Shown here: piece by piece, positions 33,634-43,550 of the stretch
Layout: each line of letters opens with the position of its first letter
How positions within the stretch are numbered: position 1 is the first letter of the stretch
Assembly: GCF_003336805.1 (NCBI RefSeq)
Contig: NZ_QFWJ01000001.1
Coordinates: 372,001 to 436,000 of the forward strand
DNA: 64,000 bases
Direction of reading: 5' to 3'
DNA from: Marinospirillum perlucidum
Lineage (GTDB): Bacteria; Pseudomonadota; Gammaproteobacteria; Pseudomonadales; Halomonadaceae
Notes under the pieces: generated by a model
Databases searched by the model: none
What the model was told of the DNA's origin: nothing
Seen by the model: the letters and a program-made list of their open reading frames with translations, nothing else
Program-made: the position numbers and the translations under genes

Positions 33634-35172
33634 TTAGCTACGCCAGAAGGCGCGGGTAAAGAGAATCATAAAGGTCACGATTTCCAGGCGCCCCAGGATC
33701 ATGCCCAGGGCCATCAGCCATTTGCCCAGATCCGGCAGGCTGGAAAAATTCCCGGCCGGACCCACGGTCACCCCCAGTCCCGGTCCCACGTTGGCCACTG
33801 CGGTGACCGCTGCGGTAAAACTGGTAATAAAATCCAGCCCCATAAACGACAGCGCCAGGGCCAGGGCGGCAATGGTTGCGAAAAAGAAGAAGGTAAAAGC
33901 CACCATGGAGCGGATAACGTCATCGGGTACATGGCGGCCGTTATAGTTTTGCGAAAAGACACCCCGGGGATGCAGCAGGGCCATCATCTGGTTGCGCATC
34001 AGCATGATCGAGAGCTGGTGACGGAATACCTTGAAGCCACCACTGGTCGAGCCGGAACAGCCACCGACAAACATCAGGTAGAGGAAGAAAACCACGGCAA
34101 AGGTGCCCCAGCTGTTGTAGTCACTGGCGGCATAGCCGGTGGTGGTGACGACCGAAACTATGTTGAAGGTGGCATGGGTCAGAGCATCAAACCAGCCCCA
34201 TTTGTTCTGGCTGACCAGATAAAAGGTGAGGATGACAATAGCCGCCAGAAGGATCTTGGTCAGGGCCTTGACCTGGCTATCGCGAAAAAGAATCAGGGGG
34301 CGACCCTGGATCAGGTGCACATAGAGCACAAAGGGCAGTGCCCCCAGAAACATGAAGAGAATGCTGATCCACAAAATCAAAGGGGTGGAGGCAAACTGAC
34401 CCATGGAGGCATCGTAATTGGCAAAACCGCCGGTTGCCGAAGTGGTCAGGCCATGCACCAGGGCATCAAAGCCATTCATCCCTGCCAGCCAGTAGCTGAG
34501 AATACACAGGCTGGTCAGCCCCAGGTAAACCTTGCCGATGGCCTTGGCAATGGTGCCTGAACGGGGCATGGCTTTTTCCGACCAATCCGAGGACTCTGAT
34601 TGGAACAGACGCATACCACCGACCTGCAGGAAAGGCAGGATGGCCATGCCCATGACGATGATCCCTATCCCGCCCAGCCACTGGAGGATGGCTCGCCAGA
34701 GAAGAATACCGTGGGACATGCTGTCCAGTCCGGAAAGAACCGTCGAGCCGGTGGTGGTGATCCCGGAAACCGTCTCGAAGATGGCGTCACTGACCGACAG
34801 GTGAGTGGAGCCAAAAAGCAAAGGAAACGCAGAAAAGAAACTCAGTACCAGCCAGCTCAGGGAGGTCAGGAGGAAAACCTGGCGTCCTCGCAGGTCAAAG
34901 GGTGCCAGTGAACCCAAAGCGACCATGATCGCCCCGGATACCAGGGTAAAGAGCATGGAATAAAAGAAAACCTGGGTATCCGCCTGCTCACCCTCGGCAA
35001 AGAGAAGAATAACCGGAGCCAGCTTGAAACTACCCAGCAACAGCAGGAGCATGCCCAATAGCTTGATGATGGGGGCGACCCAATCAAAAACCTGGCGCAG
35101 GTGGGATTGTTCCTGGCGTCGGTCATAGTGACTGGGTTTGTTTGGAACCTGATACTTGGGCGATGACTGCAT
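33634..35172 (-). CDS. trkH: Trk potassium channel subunit TrkH
   Basis: 512 residues. Four membrane-pore-membrane repeats carry the selectivity-filter glycines, readable as TVSGITTTGSTV, GLTTSATGGFAN, VVTTTGYAASD and ANVGPGLGV. The soluble N-terminus of about 30 residues is unusually polar (SSPKYQVPNKPSHYDRRQEQ). It imports potassium with TrkA, encoded just downstream, and is probably important for osmoadaptation. The start ATG 35172 comes after AGGGATAGTT. Confidence 0.95.
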   Translation of the reverse strand: MQSSPKYQVPNKPSHYDRRQEQSHLRQVFDWVAPIIKLLGMLLLLLGSFKLAPVILLFAEGEQADTQVFFYSMLFTLVSGAIMVALGSLAPFDLRGRQVFLLTSLSWLVLSFFSAFPLLFGSTHLSVSDAIFETVSGITTTGSTVLSGLDSMSHGILLWRAILQWLGGIGIIVMGMAILPFLQVGGMRLFQSESSDWSEKAMPRSGTIAKAIGKVYLGLTSLCILSYWLAGMNGFDALVHGLTTSATGGFANYDASMGQFASTPLILWISILFMFLGALPFVLYVHLIQGRPLILFRDSQVKALTKILLAAIVILTFYLVSQNKWGWFDALTHATFNIVSVVTTTGYAASDYNSWGTFAVVFFLYLMFVGGCSGSTSGGFKVFRHQLSIMLMRNQMMALLHPRGVFSQNYNGRHVPDDVIRSMVAFTFFFFATIAALALALSFMGLDFITSFTAAVTAVANVGPGLGVTVGPAGNFSSLPDLGKWLMALGMILGRLEIVTFMILFTRAFWRS

Positions 35173-35233
35173 AACTATCCCTGTAAGGGGCTGAAATCAA
35201 AAAGGCAAGCTTAACGCTAGTGCAGTAAAGTGG

Positions 35234-36889
35234 CTAGCCTTGGTGGCTAAAAACTCGGTCAGCCCTGAGCTCGCCATCCTGGCTATATTCAAAACCGGCT
35301 GCTTCCAGCAACCTGCGGGTGTAGGCTTGTTCGGGGCGTTGAAAGAGCGTCTCGGTTGCAGCTGTTTCCACCAGTTGCCCGGCTTTCATTACCAGAATAC
35401 GGTGACTTAAGGCGCGTACGACGCGCAGATCATGACTGATAAACAGGTAGGCTAGGCGGTGTTTACGCTGGAGTTTTCTGAGCAGATCAATCACCTGCCC
35501 CTGGACACTGCGATCCAGCGCCGAAGTCGGTTCATCCAGAACCAGCAATCGGGGCTTGAGGATCAGAGCCCGAGCAATGGCAATGCGTTGGCGCTGGCCG
35601 CCGGAAAATTCATGCGGATAACGATGACGGCTGGCCGCTTCCAGGCCGACTTCTTCCAGAGCCGCTATGACTTCCTCTTCCACTTGGGTCTTGCTTAGTT
35701 GGGGTTGATGCAGCTCCAGGCCTTCAGCCACCAGAGCACCCACACTCATGCGCGGGCTCAAGCTGCCATAGGGGTCCTGGAAAACTATCTGCATGCGGCT
35801 ACGCCAGGGCAGTAGTTCCTTTTGCTTGAGTGCTTCCAGAGGTTGATTCTGAAAAAGAATGCGGCCGTTGCTGATTGCCTGCAAGCGCAAAAGCGCCAGG
35901 GCCAGCGTGGTTTTACCGGATCCGCTTTCACCCACCAGTCCCAGGGTTTCACCTTCACGAAGCTGTAAAGCTAGCTGCTCCACAGCAACAAAGGGCGGTG
36001 CTTTTTTCCAGGGCAGGAGGGAAGAAGAAGCTGTGGGAAATTCCACCTGAATCGCCTCGGCAGTGAGTAAGGTCGGTGCCTGGGGGTCCACGGGCTCAGC
36101 CTGTCCCGAGGGTTCACTGGCCAGAAGATGGCGGGTGTAGTCGGCTTCAGGATGGCTGAAAAGCAAGGGAGTGGGCTGGGTTTCCACGAGCTTGCCACGG
36201 TGCATCACGGCAACCCGGTCGCTGTATTGGCGAACCAGATTGAGATCATGGGTGATCAGCAGCACTGACATGCCTCTTTCCCGCTGCAAGCGGCGCAAGA
36301 GATCCAGTGGCTGTTTTTCAACCGTGACATCCAGCGCTGTTGTGGGTTCATCGGCCAGGAGGACATCAGGATCATTGGCCAGAGCCATGGCAATCATGAC
36401 TCTTTGACGCTGACCGCCAGAGAGTTGATGCGGCCAGGCCAGGGCCATTTTTTGCGGGTCGGGCAGGCCGACATCTTCCAGTAGTTCCAGGCAGCGGTTG
36501 AAAGCGGCTTTACCGGTCAGACCCTGGTGCAGGCGCAGGCTTTCAGCAATTTGTTTGTGAACCCGGTGTAGAGGGTTCAGGGAGGTCATGGGTTCCTGGA
36601 AAATCATGGCCAGACGCCGACCACGAAGGCGTCTCAAGTGACGTTCGGGCAGTCCCAGGATTTCCTCCGGATAGCCTTGATCATTACTTAATTCTATGCT
36701 GCCCTGAACCCTGGCATTGTCTGGCAGAAGTCCCAGGGCAGCCAGGGCGGTAATGGATTTACCCGAACCGCTTTCACCCACTAATGCCAGGGTTTCACCC
36801 CTGTTCAGGGTCAGGTCGATTCCCTTGAGAGCGGGTTCATTGTGGCCAAAGGCCACTTGCAATTGGCGTAGCTGCAGCAGCGGTGTCAT
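35234..36889 (-). CDS. yejF: YejF: double ATP-binding subunit of peptide ABC importer
   Basis: 551 residues containing two complete ABC ATPase domains. Walker A motifs are GESGSGKSIT (about 40) and GESGSGKTTL (about 318), with signatures LSGGQRQRVMIAMAL and FSGGQRQRIAIARAL and Walker B LLADEPTTALD and LVLDEPTSALD. This two-in-one layout is typical of YejF. It energises the YejBE permease pair for uptake of peptides such as microcin C in E. coli and muropeptides in Agrobacterium. It overlaps yejE by 4 bases and is the last gene of the yejABEF run. Confidence 0.94.
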   Translation of the reverse strand: MTPLLQLRQLQVAFGHNEPALKGIDLTLNRGETLALVGESGSGKSITALAALGLLPDNARVQGSIELSNDQGYPEEILGLPERHLRRLRGRRLAMIFQEPMTSLNPLHRVHKQIAESLRLHQGLTGKAAFNRCLELLEDVGLPDPQKMALAWPHQLSGGQRQRVMIAMALANDPDVLLADEPTTALDVTVEKQPLDLLRRLQRERGMSVLLITHDLNLVRQYSDRVAVMHRGKLVETQPTPLLFSHPEADYTRHLLASEPSGQAEPVDPQAPTLLTAEAIQVEFPTASSSLLPWKKAPPFVAVEQLALQLREGETLGLVGESGSGKTTLALALLRLQAISNGRILFQNQPLEALKQKELLPWRSRMQIVFQDPYGSLSPRMSVGALVAEGLELHQPQLSKTQVEEEVIAALEEVGLEAASRHRYPHEFSGGQRQRIAIARALILKPRLLVLDEPTSALDRSVQGQVIDLLRKLQRKHRLAYLFISHDLRVVRALSHRILVMKAGQLVETAATETLFQRPEQAYTRRLLEAAGFEYSQDGELRADRVFSHQG

Positions 36890-37944
36890 GCCGTTTCCTT
36901 GGTCGTGCTCAGAGTCTTGCGGGGATCAAAGGCATCACGTACCCCTTCACCAATAAAGACCAGCAGGGTCAGGAGAATTGCCAGGGTCATGAAGGCGGTT
37001 ATACCCAGCCAGGGGGCCTGGAGGTTAGCCTTGCCCTGGGCGACCAGTTCACCCAGCGAAGGGGTGCCTGGTGGCATGCCAAAACCCAGGAAATCCAGCG
37101 CGGTCAGGGTGGTGACTGCCCCGGTAAAGAGAAAAGGCAGAAAAGTCAGGGTGGCCACCAGAGCATTGGGCAGCACATGGCGAAGAATAATCAGGTGGTT
37201 GGGCAAGCCCAGCGCACGTGCCGCGCGGACATATTCCAGATTTCTGGCTCTCAGGCACTCGGCCCGGACCAGATCCACCAGTGCCGTCCAGCTGAATAGC
37301 AAAAGGATCAGCAGTAGCCACCAGAAACCCGGATTGATAATACTCGACAGAATAATCAGCACAAAAAGGGTCGGCAGGCCACTCCAGATTTCAATAAAAC
37401 GCTGGCCCCAGAGATCCAGGCGTCCACCGTAATACCCCTGTAGAGCACCGACCAGAATGCCGATCAGACTGCTGCCCAGGGTCAGAATCAAGGCAAAGAG
37501 GATGGATAGACGCAGGCTATAAATAACCCGGGCCAATACATCCCGTCCCTGGTCATCGGTACCCAGCCAGTTTTCAGTCGAAGGTGGCGTGGGTGCAGGC
37601 TGGGTCAGATCATAGTTGATGGTTTCAGCCGCATAGGGGATGGGTGGCCAGAGCATCCAGCCTTGTGCAGAGATCAGCTCTGCCAGGTAGCTGTCCCGGT
37701 AATCGGCACTGATGGGCAGATCTCCGCCAAAGGTGGTTTCCGGGTAATCCTGCAGCAGGGGAACATAAAGATCACCCTGATAGTTCACCAACAGGGGGCG
37801 ATCATTGGCCACCAGTTCTGCCAGCAAACTGACCAGGAACAAAGCCAAAAACAGCCACAGGGACCACCAGGCGCGGCGGTTTTGGCGAAACAACTGCAGT
37901 CGGTAGCGGTTAAGTGGTGAAAGCTGAATCCGGGGCCACTTCAT
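36886..37944 (-). CDS. yejE: YejE: permease of peptide ABC importer
   Basis: 352 residues. Six membrane segments; OppC-type N-terminus (NRRAWWSLWLFLALFLVSLLAELVAND), a large periplasmic insertion (about 55-130) typical of YejE, and the permease EAA-like loop VRAARALGLPNHLIILRHVLPNALVATLT. It pairs with YejB. A 2-bp gap to yejB and a 4-base overlap with yejF show tight coupling. Confidence 0.94.
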   Translation of the reverse strand: MKWPRIQLSPLNRYRLQLFRQNRRAWWSLWLFLALFLVSLLAELVANDRPLLVNYQGDLYVPLLQDYPETTFGGDLPISADYRDSYLAELISAQGWMLWPPIPYAAETINYDLTQPAPTPPSTENWLGTDDQGRDVLARVIYSLRLSILFALILTLGSSLIGILVGALQGYYGGRLDLWGQRFIEIWSGLPTLFVLIILSSIINPGFWWLLLILLLFSWTALVDLVRAECLRARNLEYVRAARALGLPNHLIILRHVLPNALVATLTFLPFLFTGAVTTLTALDFLGFGMPPGTPSLGELVAQGKANLQAPWLGITAFMTLAILLTLLVFIGEGVRDAFDPRKTLSTTKETA

Positions 37945-37946
37945 CG

Positions 37947-39032
37947 TCAGTGCTCCCTGGAAGAAAAGTCAATGCGGGGATCGATCAGCATATAGGTCAA
38001 ATCACTGATCAATTTCAGCAAAAGGCCAATCAGAGTAAACAGGTAGAGGGTACCAAAAACGACCGGATAATCCCTTTGCACGACGGCTTCAAAACCCAGC
38101 AACCCCAGGCCATCCAGGGAGAAGATGACTTCAATCAGCAGAGAGCCGGTAAAGAAAATGCTCACCAGGGCCGCAGGCAGGCCGGCAATAATAATCAGCA
38201 TGGCGTTACGAAAAACATGCCCGTAGAGTACCTGACGATCACTGACCCCCTTGGCTCGTGCCGTCAACACATACTGTTTGTGGATTTCATCCAGAAAGGA
38301 ATTCTTGGTCAGCAGGGTTAGGGTGGCAAAGCCCGAGATGGTCATGGCGGCAACGGGTAGGGCCAGGTGCCAGAAGTAATCCGCTATTTTGCCCAAACAA
38401 CTCAGCTCATCGAAATTGTCCGAGGTCAGGCCTCGCAGAGGGAACCAGTCCAGATAGCTACCACCGGCAAAAAGCACGATCAGCAGCAGGGCAAACAGGA
38501 AACCGGGAATGGCATAGCCAATAATAACCACCGAAGAGGTCCAGACATCAAAGCGACTGCCATGATGCAGGGCCTTGCGGATACCCAGGGGAATGGAAAT
38601 CAGATAAATCAGCAGGGTCGACCAAAGCCCCAGAGAAATGGAAACAGGCATCTTATCGAGTATCAGTTCTCCCACGCTCTGGGCGCGAAAGAAGCTGTCG
38701 CCCAGATCAAAACGCAGGTATTGACCGACCATCTGCAAAAAGCGTTCATGCAGGGGTTTGTCAAAACCGAATTGCTGTTCCAGTTCGGCAATAAACTGGG
38801 CATCCAGTCCCTGGGAACCCCGGTAGCCGGAAGAATCCGAGCTTCCTGAGGCTTCATTGCTGGCCTGGGTGTCCATGCGTGTACTGCTCATGCCTTCCAG
38901 ACCATCCATCTGGGCCAGAATTTGTTCGATAGGGCCGCCCGGTGCAGCCTGGATGATGACAAAGTTGAGCAGCAGGATACCCAGCAGCGTTGGCGGGATC
39001 AGGACCAGACGACGCAGTAAATAGGCGAGCAT
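37947..39032 (-). CDS. yejB: YejB: permease of peptide ABC importer
   Basis: 361 residues. OppB-type start [33 protein letters not shown], a periplasmic stretch with a Ser-rich patch ([17 protein letters not shown]), then five more membrane segments and the EAA-like loop [22 protein letters not shown]. It forms the translocation pore with YejE. It is 6 bp after yejA. Confidence 0.95.
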   Translation of the reverse strand: MLAYLLRRLVLIPPTLLGILLLNFVIIQAAPGGPIEQILAQMDGLEGMSSTRMDTQASNEASGSSDSSGYRGSQGLDAQFIAELEQQFGFDKPLHERFLQMVGQYLRFDLGDSFFRAQSVGELILDKMPVSISLGLWSTLLIYLISIPLGIRKALHHGSRFDVWTSSVVIIGYAIPGFLFALLLIVLFAGGSYLDWFPLRGLTSDNFDELSCLGKIADYFWHLALPVAAMTISGFATLTLLTKNSFLDEIHKQYVLTARAKGVSDRQVLYGHVFRNAMLIIIAGLPAALVSIFFTGSLLIEVIFSLDGLGLLGFEAVVQRDYPVVFGTLYLFTLIGLLLKLISDLTYMLIDPRIDFSSREH

Positions 39033-39038
39033 GATGGT

Positions 39039-40859
39039 CTAGTCTTCCTCAATCCACCAGGTGTCTGTGGCCAGGGAATAGGGGGGATTGACCTCGGGTA
39101 GGCGTACCTTGGCACGCTTGGCCACCCGGTATTCATCAATATGCCAGTGAGGCAGGACATAATGCCCCCACAGCAGAACCCGATCCAGGGCGCGGGTGGT
39201 TTGAACCAATTCTTCACGCGTGGGTGCAGCAATCAACTTCTCGACCAGCGCATCCACGACGGGGTCTTCAATGCCGGATAGATTACGCCCATCACTGGCC
39301 TGGGCAAAGTCGGAGTGAAAGTATTCCCGCTGTTCATTACCGGGTGACAGGCTTTGGCCCAGGGTGGATACCACCAGGTCATAGTCAAAATCACGCAAGC
39401 GATTAAGATACTGGGTAACATCCACGAGCCTAAGATTCATCTGAATACCCAGGCGTTCCAGATTGCGTTTCCAGGGCAGCACGATGCGCTCGAAAGAGGC
39501 GTTATGCAGCAGGATTTCAAACTCCATCTGGATGCCCTGGTCATTGACCAGGCGTCGGCCATCCAACTGCCAGCCAGCTTCACGAAAGAGGCTGAGTGCC
39601 TTGCGCATCTGCGGGCGGATACTGCCACTGCCATCAGTTTCCGGCAGGTCGTATTCCCGGGTAAAGACTTCTTGTGGCAACTGATCCCGGTAGTGATCAA
39701 GAATTTCCAGTTCCCGGCCTTCAGGCAGGCCGCGGCTGGCCAGTTCCGAATTACTGAAATAGCTCTCGGTGCGGGTGTAGGCCCCATGAAAGAGCTGTTG
39801 ATTGGTCCATTCGAAATCAAAAAGCTGAGTCAGACCCAGACGCACTCGGGGATCGGCAAAAATCTCGCGGCGGGTATTGAAGAAGAAACCCTGCATGCCC
39901 GTGGAGTTTTCATGTTCCAGACTGACCAGCTGGATTTTGCCCTGCTCCAGTGCCGGTCCCTCGTAGGCTTCGGCCCAGTTGCGGGCAATGTTTTCCTGGC
40001 GGTAATCCAGCCGGCCTGCTTTGAAGGCCTCCAGAGCAACAGTGGCATCCCGGAAGTATTCGTAGACATGCTGGCCGATATTATTGCGGCCCCGGTTAAC
40101 CGGCAGATCCCGGCCCCAGTAGTTGTCATCACGGGTGTAGACCAGACGGCGTCCGGCATCCACTTCGGTGAGCTGGTAGGGGCCGCTACCCAGGGGGACT
40201 TCCAGGCTGGGTTGGGTGAAGTCGCGTTCAGCCCAGTAGTGCTGGGGCAGGATGGGAACCTGGCCAATAATCAGGGGGAGCTCACGGTTATCGGCTGTCG
40301 CCAGTTGGAAGCGTACCCGCTGACTGCTGACGGCTTCTATAGCAGTAATATCGGCATAGTAGGCACGATAGAAGGGTTGGCCTTTTTCCCGCAGCAGGTT
40401 GAAGGTAAAGACCACATCTTCGGCTGTCACGGCTTCGCCATCCTGGAAACGGGCCTCTTCGCGCAGCTGAAACTCTATCCATTCACCCTCGGGATCCAGG
40501 CGCATGCACTCGGCCAGCAGACCGTATTCGGTAAAGGGTTCATCAGCTGAATGATAGGTCAGGCTATCATAGAGGTGACCCAGCCCCGTAGCGGGTGTGC
40601 CTTGAATGATAAAGGGATTGAGGCTATCGAAGGTGCCCAGGGCAGCCTGACGCAGTTGACCGCCCGTGGGTGCTGAAGGATTGACGTAGTCAAAATGCTG
40701 GAAGTCTTCGCCATACTTGGGTTCCCCGTAGAGGGAAAGAGCCGGTTGGCAAGCCGTTTCTGCTGCTAGGGTCAAAGGGGCAAATGCGAGTAAGCCGGCC
40801 AGGGAAGTGATACAAGTCAAGCGGTTCAAACGGTCCGTGAAAAACCTGCTAGCCGGCAT
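39039..40859 (-). CDS. yejA: YejA-type periplasmic peptide-binding protein
   Basis: 606 residues: a signal peptide ending near TLAAETA (residue 33-36), then a cluster C (SBP_bac_5) binding protein from YGEPKYGEDFQHFDYVNPSAPTGG onward, the conserved YejA start. It delivers peptides to YejBEF. The relation of the ligand to E. coli YejA (microcin C, formyl peptides) or Agrobacterium YepA (murein peptides) cannot be told from the sequence. AAGGAG lies 6 bases before the ATG. Only 9 bp separate it from the stop of mltD, so the transporter is probably transcribed with the lytic transglycosylase. Confidence 0.92.
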   Translation of the reverse strand: MPASRFFTDRLNRLTCITSLAGLLAFAPLTLAAETACQPALSLYGEPKYGEDFQHFDYVNPSAPTGGQLRQAALGTFDSLNPFIIQGTPATGLGHLYDSLTYHSADEPFTEYGLLAECMRLDPEGEWIEFQLREEARFQDGEAVTAEDVVFTFNLLREKGQPFYRAYYADITAIEAVSSQRVRFQLATADNRELPLIIGQVPILPQHYWAERDFTQPSLEVPLGSGPYQLTEVDAGRRLVYTRDDNYWGRDLPVNRGRNNIGQHVYEYFRDATVALEAFKAGRLDYRQENIARNWAEAYEGPALEQGKIQLVSLEHENSTGMQGFFFNTRREIFADPRVRLGLTQLFDFEWTNQQLFHGAYTRTESYFSNSELASRGLPEGRELEILDHYRDQLPQEVFTREYDLPETDGSGSIRPQMRKALSLFREAGWQLDGRRLVNDQGIQMEFEILLHNASFERIVLPWKRNLERLGIQMNLRLVDVTQYLNRLRDFDYDLVVSTLGQSLSPGNEQREYFHSDFAQASDGRNLSGIEDPVVDALVEKLIAAPTREELVQTTRALDRVLLWGHYVLPHWHIDEYRVAKRAKVRLPEVNPPYSLATDTWWIEED

Positions 40860-40868
40860 TGTTGCTCC

Positions 40869-42620
40869 TTAATTGCGTGTGACGTCTACGTGCAGGGTCA
40901 GGCTTTGACCCGGCTGGAGATAGTTGTTCGGATTAATATTGTTCCAGCGCCCGATATCGCGGATGGATACCTTGAAGCGATTGGCAATTCGGGCCAGGTT
41001 ATCGCCTTGGCGAACCCGATAGGTCACTCTGCGAATCACGCTGCGACTGGCATTGTTGGCCAGACTACGGGCATTTTCAGCGCGTGACCAGATGACCAGT
41101 CGCTGTCCGGCCATCAGGGGATCACCCGGTGCCATGTTATTCCAACTGGCCAGCTGGCGCACGGATACATTATGTGTCCGTGCCAATTCCCAGAAACTAT
41201 CCCCGGAGCGTACCAGATGCTCGACTCTTTCTCCACGACGGCGAACATTTTGTGTTCTTTCCAGGCGTTGCTGTTCGCTTAAAGCATATTGGCTGGCATC
41301 CTGGCTAGGGATGGGGATCAGCAGTTCGCTTCCGGCACGAATGATATCACCGCGCAGCTGGTTGGCATCACGGATCATGCTGGGCGTGGTGTTGAACTGG
41401 CGCGAAATGGTCAAGAGGCTGTCGCCACTTTCCACCTGGTAACGCTGCCAGCTCATACGGCGCCTCGGTGGTAGACGTTGCAGATTGGCTTCCAGAATCG
41501 CAGCGTTTTCCTGGGGCACCAAGAGGCGATGCGGTCCTGTGGGGCTGGTCGCCCATTGACTATAACCGGGATTAAGCAAATAGAGTTCGTTGATACTGAT
41601 ATCAGCCAGCTCGGCGGCCTTGGCCAGATCGATCTGACCCTGGGTGTCTACAGCAGCAAAATAGGGCTGATTGGGAATGGAGTTGAGGGCAATGCCATGT
41701 CTTTGTGGATCGGAAAAGAGCTGCGCCAGAGCGATCAGTTTGGGGACATAGGTACGGGTTTCTATCGGCAGCGTGGAGAGCTCCCAGAAGCTACCACTGC
41801 CTCCGGCACGGCGGTTATGGCGCAGGGCACGATTGACATTGCCACCGCCGGCATTATAGGCAGCCAGGGCCAGATGCCAGTCATCAAAACGGCGATAGAG
41901 GCGTTCCAGATAAGTCAGGGCGGCATCGGTTGAGGCCATGACATCGCGACGACCATCGTACCACCAGTTGTTTTCCAGGCCGAAATAGCGTGCTGTTCCC
42001 GGAATAAACTGCCACATGCCCGATGCCCGGCCATGAGAATAGGCAAAGGGATCATAAGCACTCTCGACGATTGGCAGCAGAGCCAGCTCACCGGGTAGAC
42101 CACGTTTTTCGATTTCTTCAATTACATGGAACATGTAGCGACTGGCGCGCGCTGTCACTCGGTCCATATAGCCGGGATGACGGCGATACCAGCTGAGCTG
42201 AGCATTGACCCGGGAACTCTGGTTGGAAATATCCATGGCAAAGTTTTCCCGCAGGCGATCCCAGAGATCGTATTCGGGCAGGCTGGCTGCTTCCCAGTGA
42301 CGCCAGTTCTGTTGGTTGTTGACCGGTAGTAGGCTGGAGAGGCCCTGGTGGTCATCGTGAAAACGATAGCTGGATAGCTGTTGACCGGATTCCAGCTGAG
42401 ACCAGATGACAGAACCCTTGGCAAGGCGTTGCTGTTCAGCTTCCAGTCTTTCCAGGCGTTCGGCTTCGGCCTGGCGGGCTGCCAGTGTTGCTTCATCATA
42501 GATCAGGTTTTGACAGCCGCTGGTGAGCAAACCCAGAGAAGTTACCAGCAGGACAGGACGAAGGCGTCGGTTGATCGAGTTAGCCAGTGGCGAAAGTAAA
42601 GGCTTAAGTTGGATAGGCAT
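40869..42620 (-). CDS. mltD: Membrane-bound lytic murein transglycosylase D with three LysM modules
   Basis: 583 residues from the ATG at 42620; the frame is open to a GTG at 42701, but only the shorter form puts the lipobox (LGLLTSGC) in a normal signal peptide. A coiled region follows, then an SLT goose-type lysozyme domain with the catalytic Glu in LPIVESAYDPFAYS and the GMWQFIPGTAR and ALAAYNAGGGNVNRA motifs. Three LysM modules sit at the C-terminus (YQVESGDSLLTISRQF, HLVRSGDSFWELARTH, YRVRQGDNLARIANRF). It cleaves glycan strands to anhydro-muropeptides at the outer membrane. gloB is 98 bp upstream, the usual order; yejA 9 bp downstream is less usual. Confidence 0.94.
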   Translation of the reverse strand: MPIQLKPLLSPLANSINRRLRPVLLVTSLGLLTSGCQNLIYDEATLAARQAEAERLERLEAEQQRLAKGSVIWSQLESGQQLSSYRFHDDHQGLSSLLPVNNQQNWRHWEAASLPEYDLWDRLRENFAMDISNQSSRVNAQLSWYRRHPGYMDRVTARASRYMFHVIEEIEKRGLPGELALLPIVESAYDPFAYSHGRASGMWQFIPGTARYFGLENNWWYDGRRDVMASTDAALTYLERLYRRFDDWHLALAAYNAGGGNVNRALRHNRRAGGSGSFWELSTLPIETRTYVPKLIALAQLFSDPQRHGIALNSIPNQPYFAAVDTQGQIDLAKAAELADISINELYLLNPGYSQWATSPTGPHRLLVPQENAAILEANLQRLPPRRRMSWQRYQVESGDSLLTISRQFNTTPSMIRDANQLRGDIIRAGSELLIPIPSQDASQYALSEQQRLERTQNVRRRGERVEHLVRSGDSFWELARTHNVSVRQLASWNNMAPGDPLMAGQRLVIWSRAENARSLANNASRSVIRRVTYRVRQGDNLARIANRFKVSIRDIGRWNNINPNNYLQPGQSLTLHVDVTRN

Positions 42621-42718
42621 AGGAATATCAGTGTCGTTTTTGGGTTTAGTAGCAGTTGGCGGACATTTTATGTCTGCCAACCGCAGGCCACAAGTAAACA
42701 CTGGTGAATAAACGTTAA

Positions 42719-43501
42719 TCAGGCAGAATCCTTCCAGCGGCGCAGGGCAGCAAAAACCTCTGCCGGATCCTGCAAATCCTCTTTTTCGGCAAATTCACGG
42801 GCTGCCTGGATCACTGAGGGTTCGCTGCAGCGCAGGAAGGGGTTGGTCGCCTTTTCCAGTGCCAGGCTGGAAGGCAGGGTTGGCTGCTGGGCCGCACGTA
42901 ATTCCTGGCATTCCTGCTGACGTTCCTGCAGAGCAGGGTTATCCGGTTCCACCTGGCGGGCAAATTCCAGGTTTTTCAGGGTGTATTCGTGAGCAGCATA
43001 AACCCGGGTTTCTTCAGGCAGTTGAGCCAGGGTTTGCAGGGAGGTATGCATCTGCTCCGGTGTGCCTTCAAACAAGCGCCCACAGCCTGCCGCGAACAGG
43101 GTGTCGCCACAGAACAGTAGAGGAGGCTGCTGGTCCTGAATGAAAAAAGCCACATGGCCCAGGGTGTGGCCAGGGACCTCCAGCACCTGAACCGTCTGCC
43201 CGAGTAGCTGGAAGCGATCACCGGCTGCCACCTGTAGGCTGAGTGATGGCAGGCGGTAGACATCCTGGAAAGAACCGATCAGGGTGGTACTTTCACTGCT
43301 CAGGTCTTCAACCCCGCCGATATGGTCGGGATGATGGTGGGTAATGAGGATACCCTCCAGTTCCAAGCCCTGAGCCTGCAGATAATGTTGAACCGGTGTG
43401 GCTTCGCCAGGGTCTACCACCCAGCAGCGTTTATCGCCTCTTAATTTGAGTAGCCAGATATAATTGTCGTTAAAGGCTGGAAGTGCGATAACATCAAGCA
43501 T
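42719..43501 (-). CDS. gloB: Hydroxyacylglutathione hydrolase (glyoxalase II)
   Basis: 260 residues of a metallo-beta-lactamase fold with ITHHHPDHIGG, GHTLGHVAFF, CGDTLFAAGCGRLFEG and AAHEYTLKNLEFA, giving the full two-metal ligand set. It hydrolyses S-lactoylglutathione in methylglyoxal detoxification. It is divergent from the methyltransferase gene with a 49-bp gap, a conserved gammaproteobacterial arrangement next to mltD and rnhA. Confidence 0.95.
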   Translation of the reverse strand: MLDVIALPAFNDNYIWLLKLRGDKRCWVVDPGEATPVQHYLQAQGLELEGILITHHHPDHIGGVEDLSSESTTLIGSFQDVYRLPSLSLQVAAGDRFQLLGQTVQVLEVPGHTLGHVAFFIQDQQPPLLFCGDTLFAAGCGRLFEGTPEQMHTSLQTLAQLPEETRVYAAHEYTLKNLEFARQVEPDNPALQERQQECQELRAAQQPTLPSSLALEKATNPFLRCSEPSVIQAAREFAEKEDLQDPAEVFAALRRWKDSA

Positions 43502-43550
43502 GCGTCTTTCCTTTATTATTGGCTGATTAGCTTACTTTACGGCAGACACT

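Noticed and set aside
33091-34560. 489-codon open frame on the plus strand across trkA and trkH
   Set aside because: It is antisense to two clear genes, rich in Gln, His and Gly as expected for the reverse of GC-rich codons, and has no ribosome site or recognisable domain.
35202-35241. AAGGC/GCCTT inverted repeat with a T-run on the minus strand at the end of yejF
   Set aside because: It overlaps the yejF stop codon, has a mismatch and a 21-base loop, so evidence for a terminator is poor.
39354-40550. 398-codon plus-strand open frame opposite yejA
   Set aside because: Antisense shadow; the minus-strand product is an unmistakable binding protein with a signal peptide.
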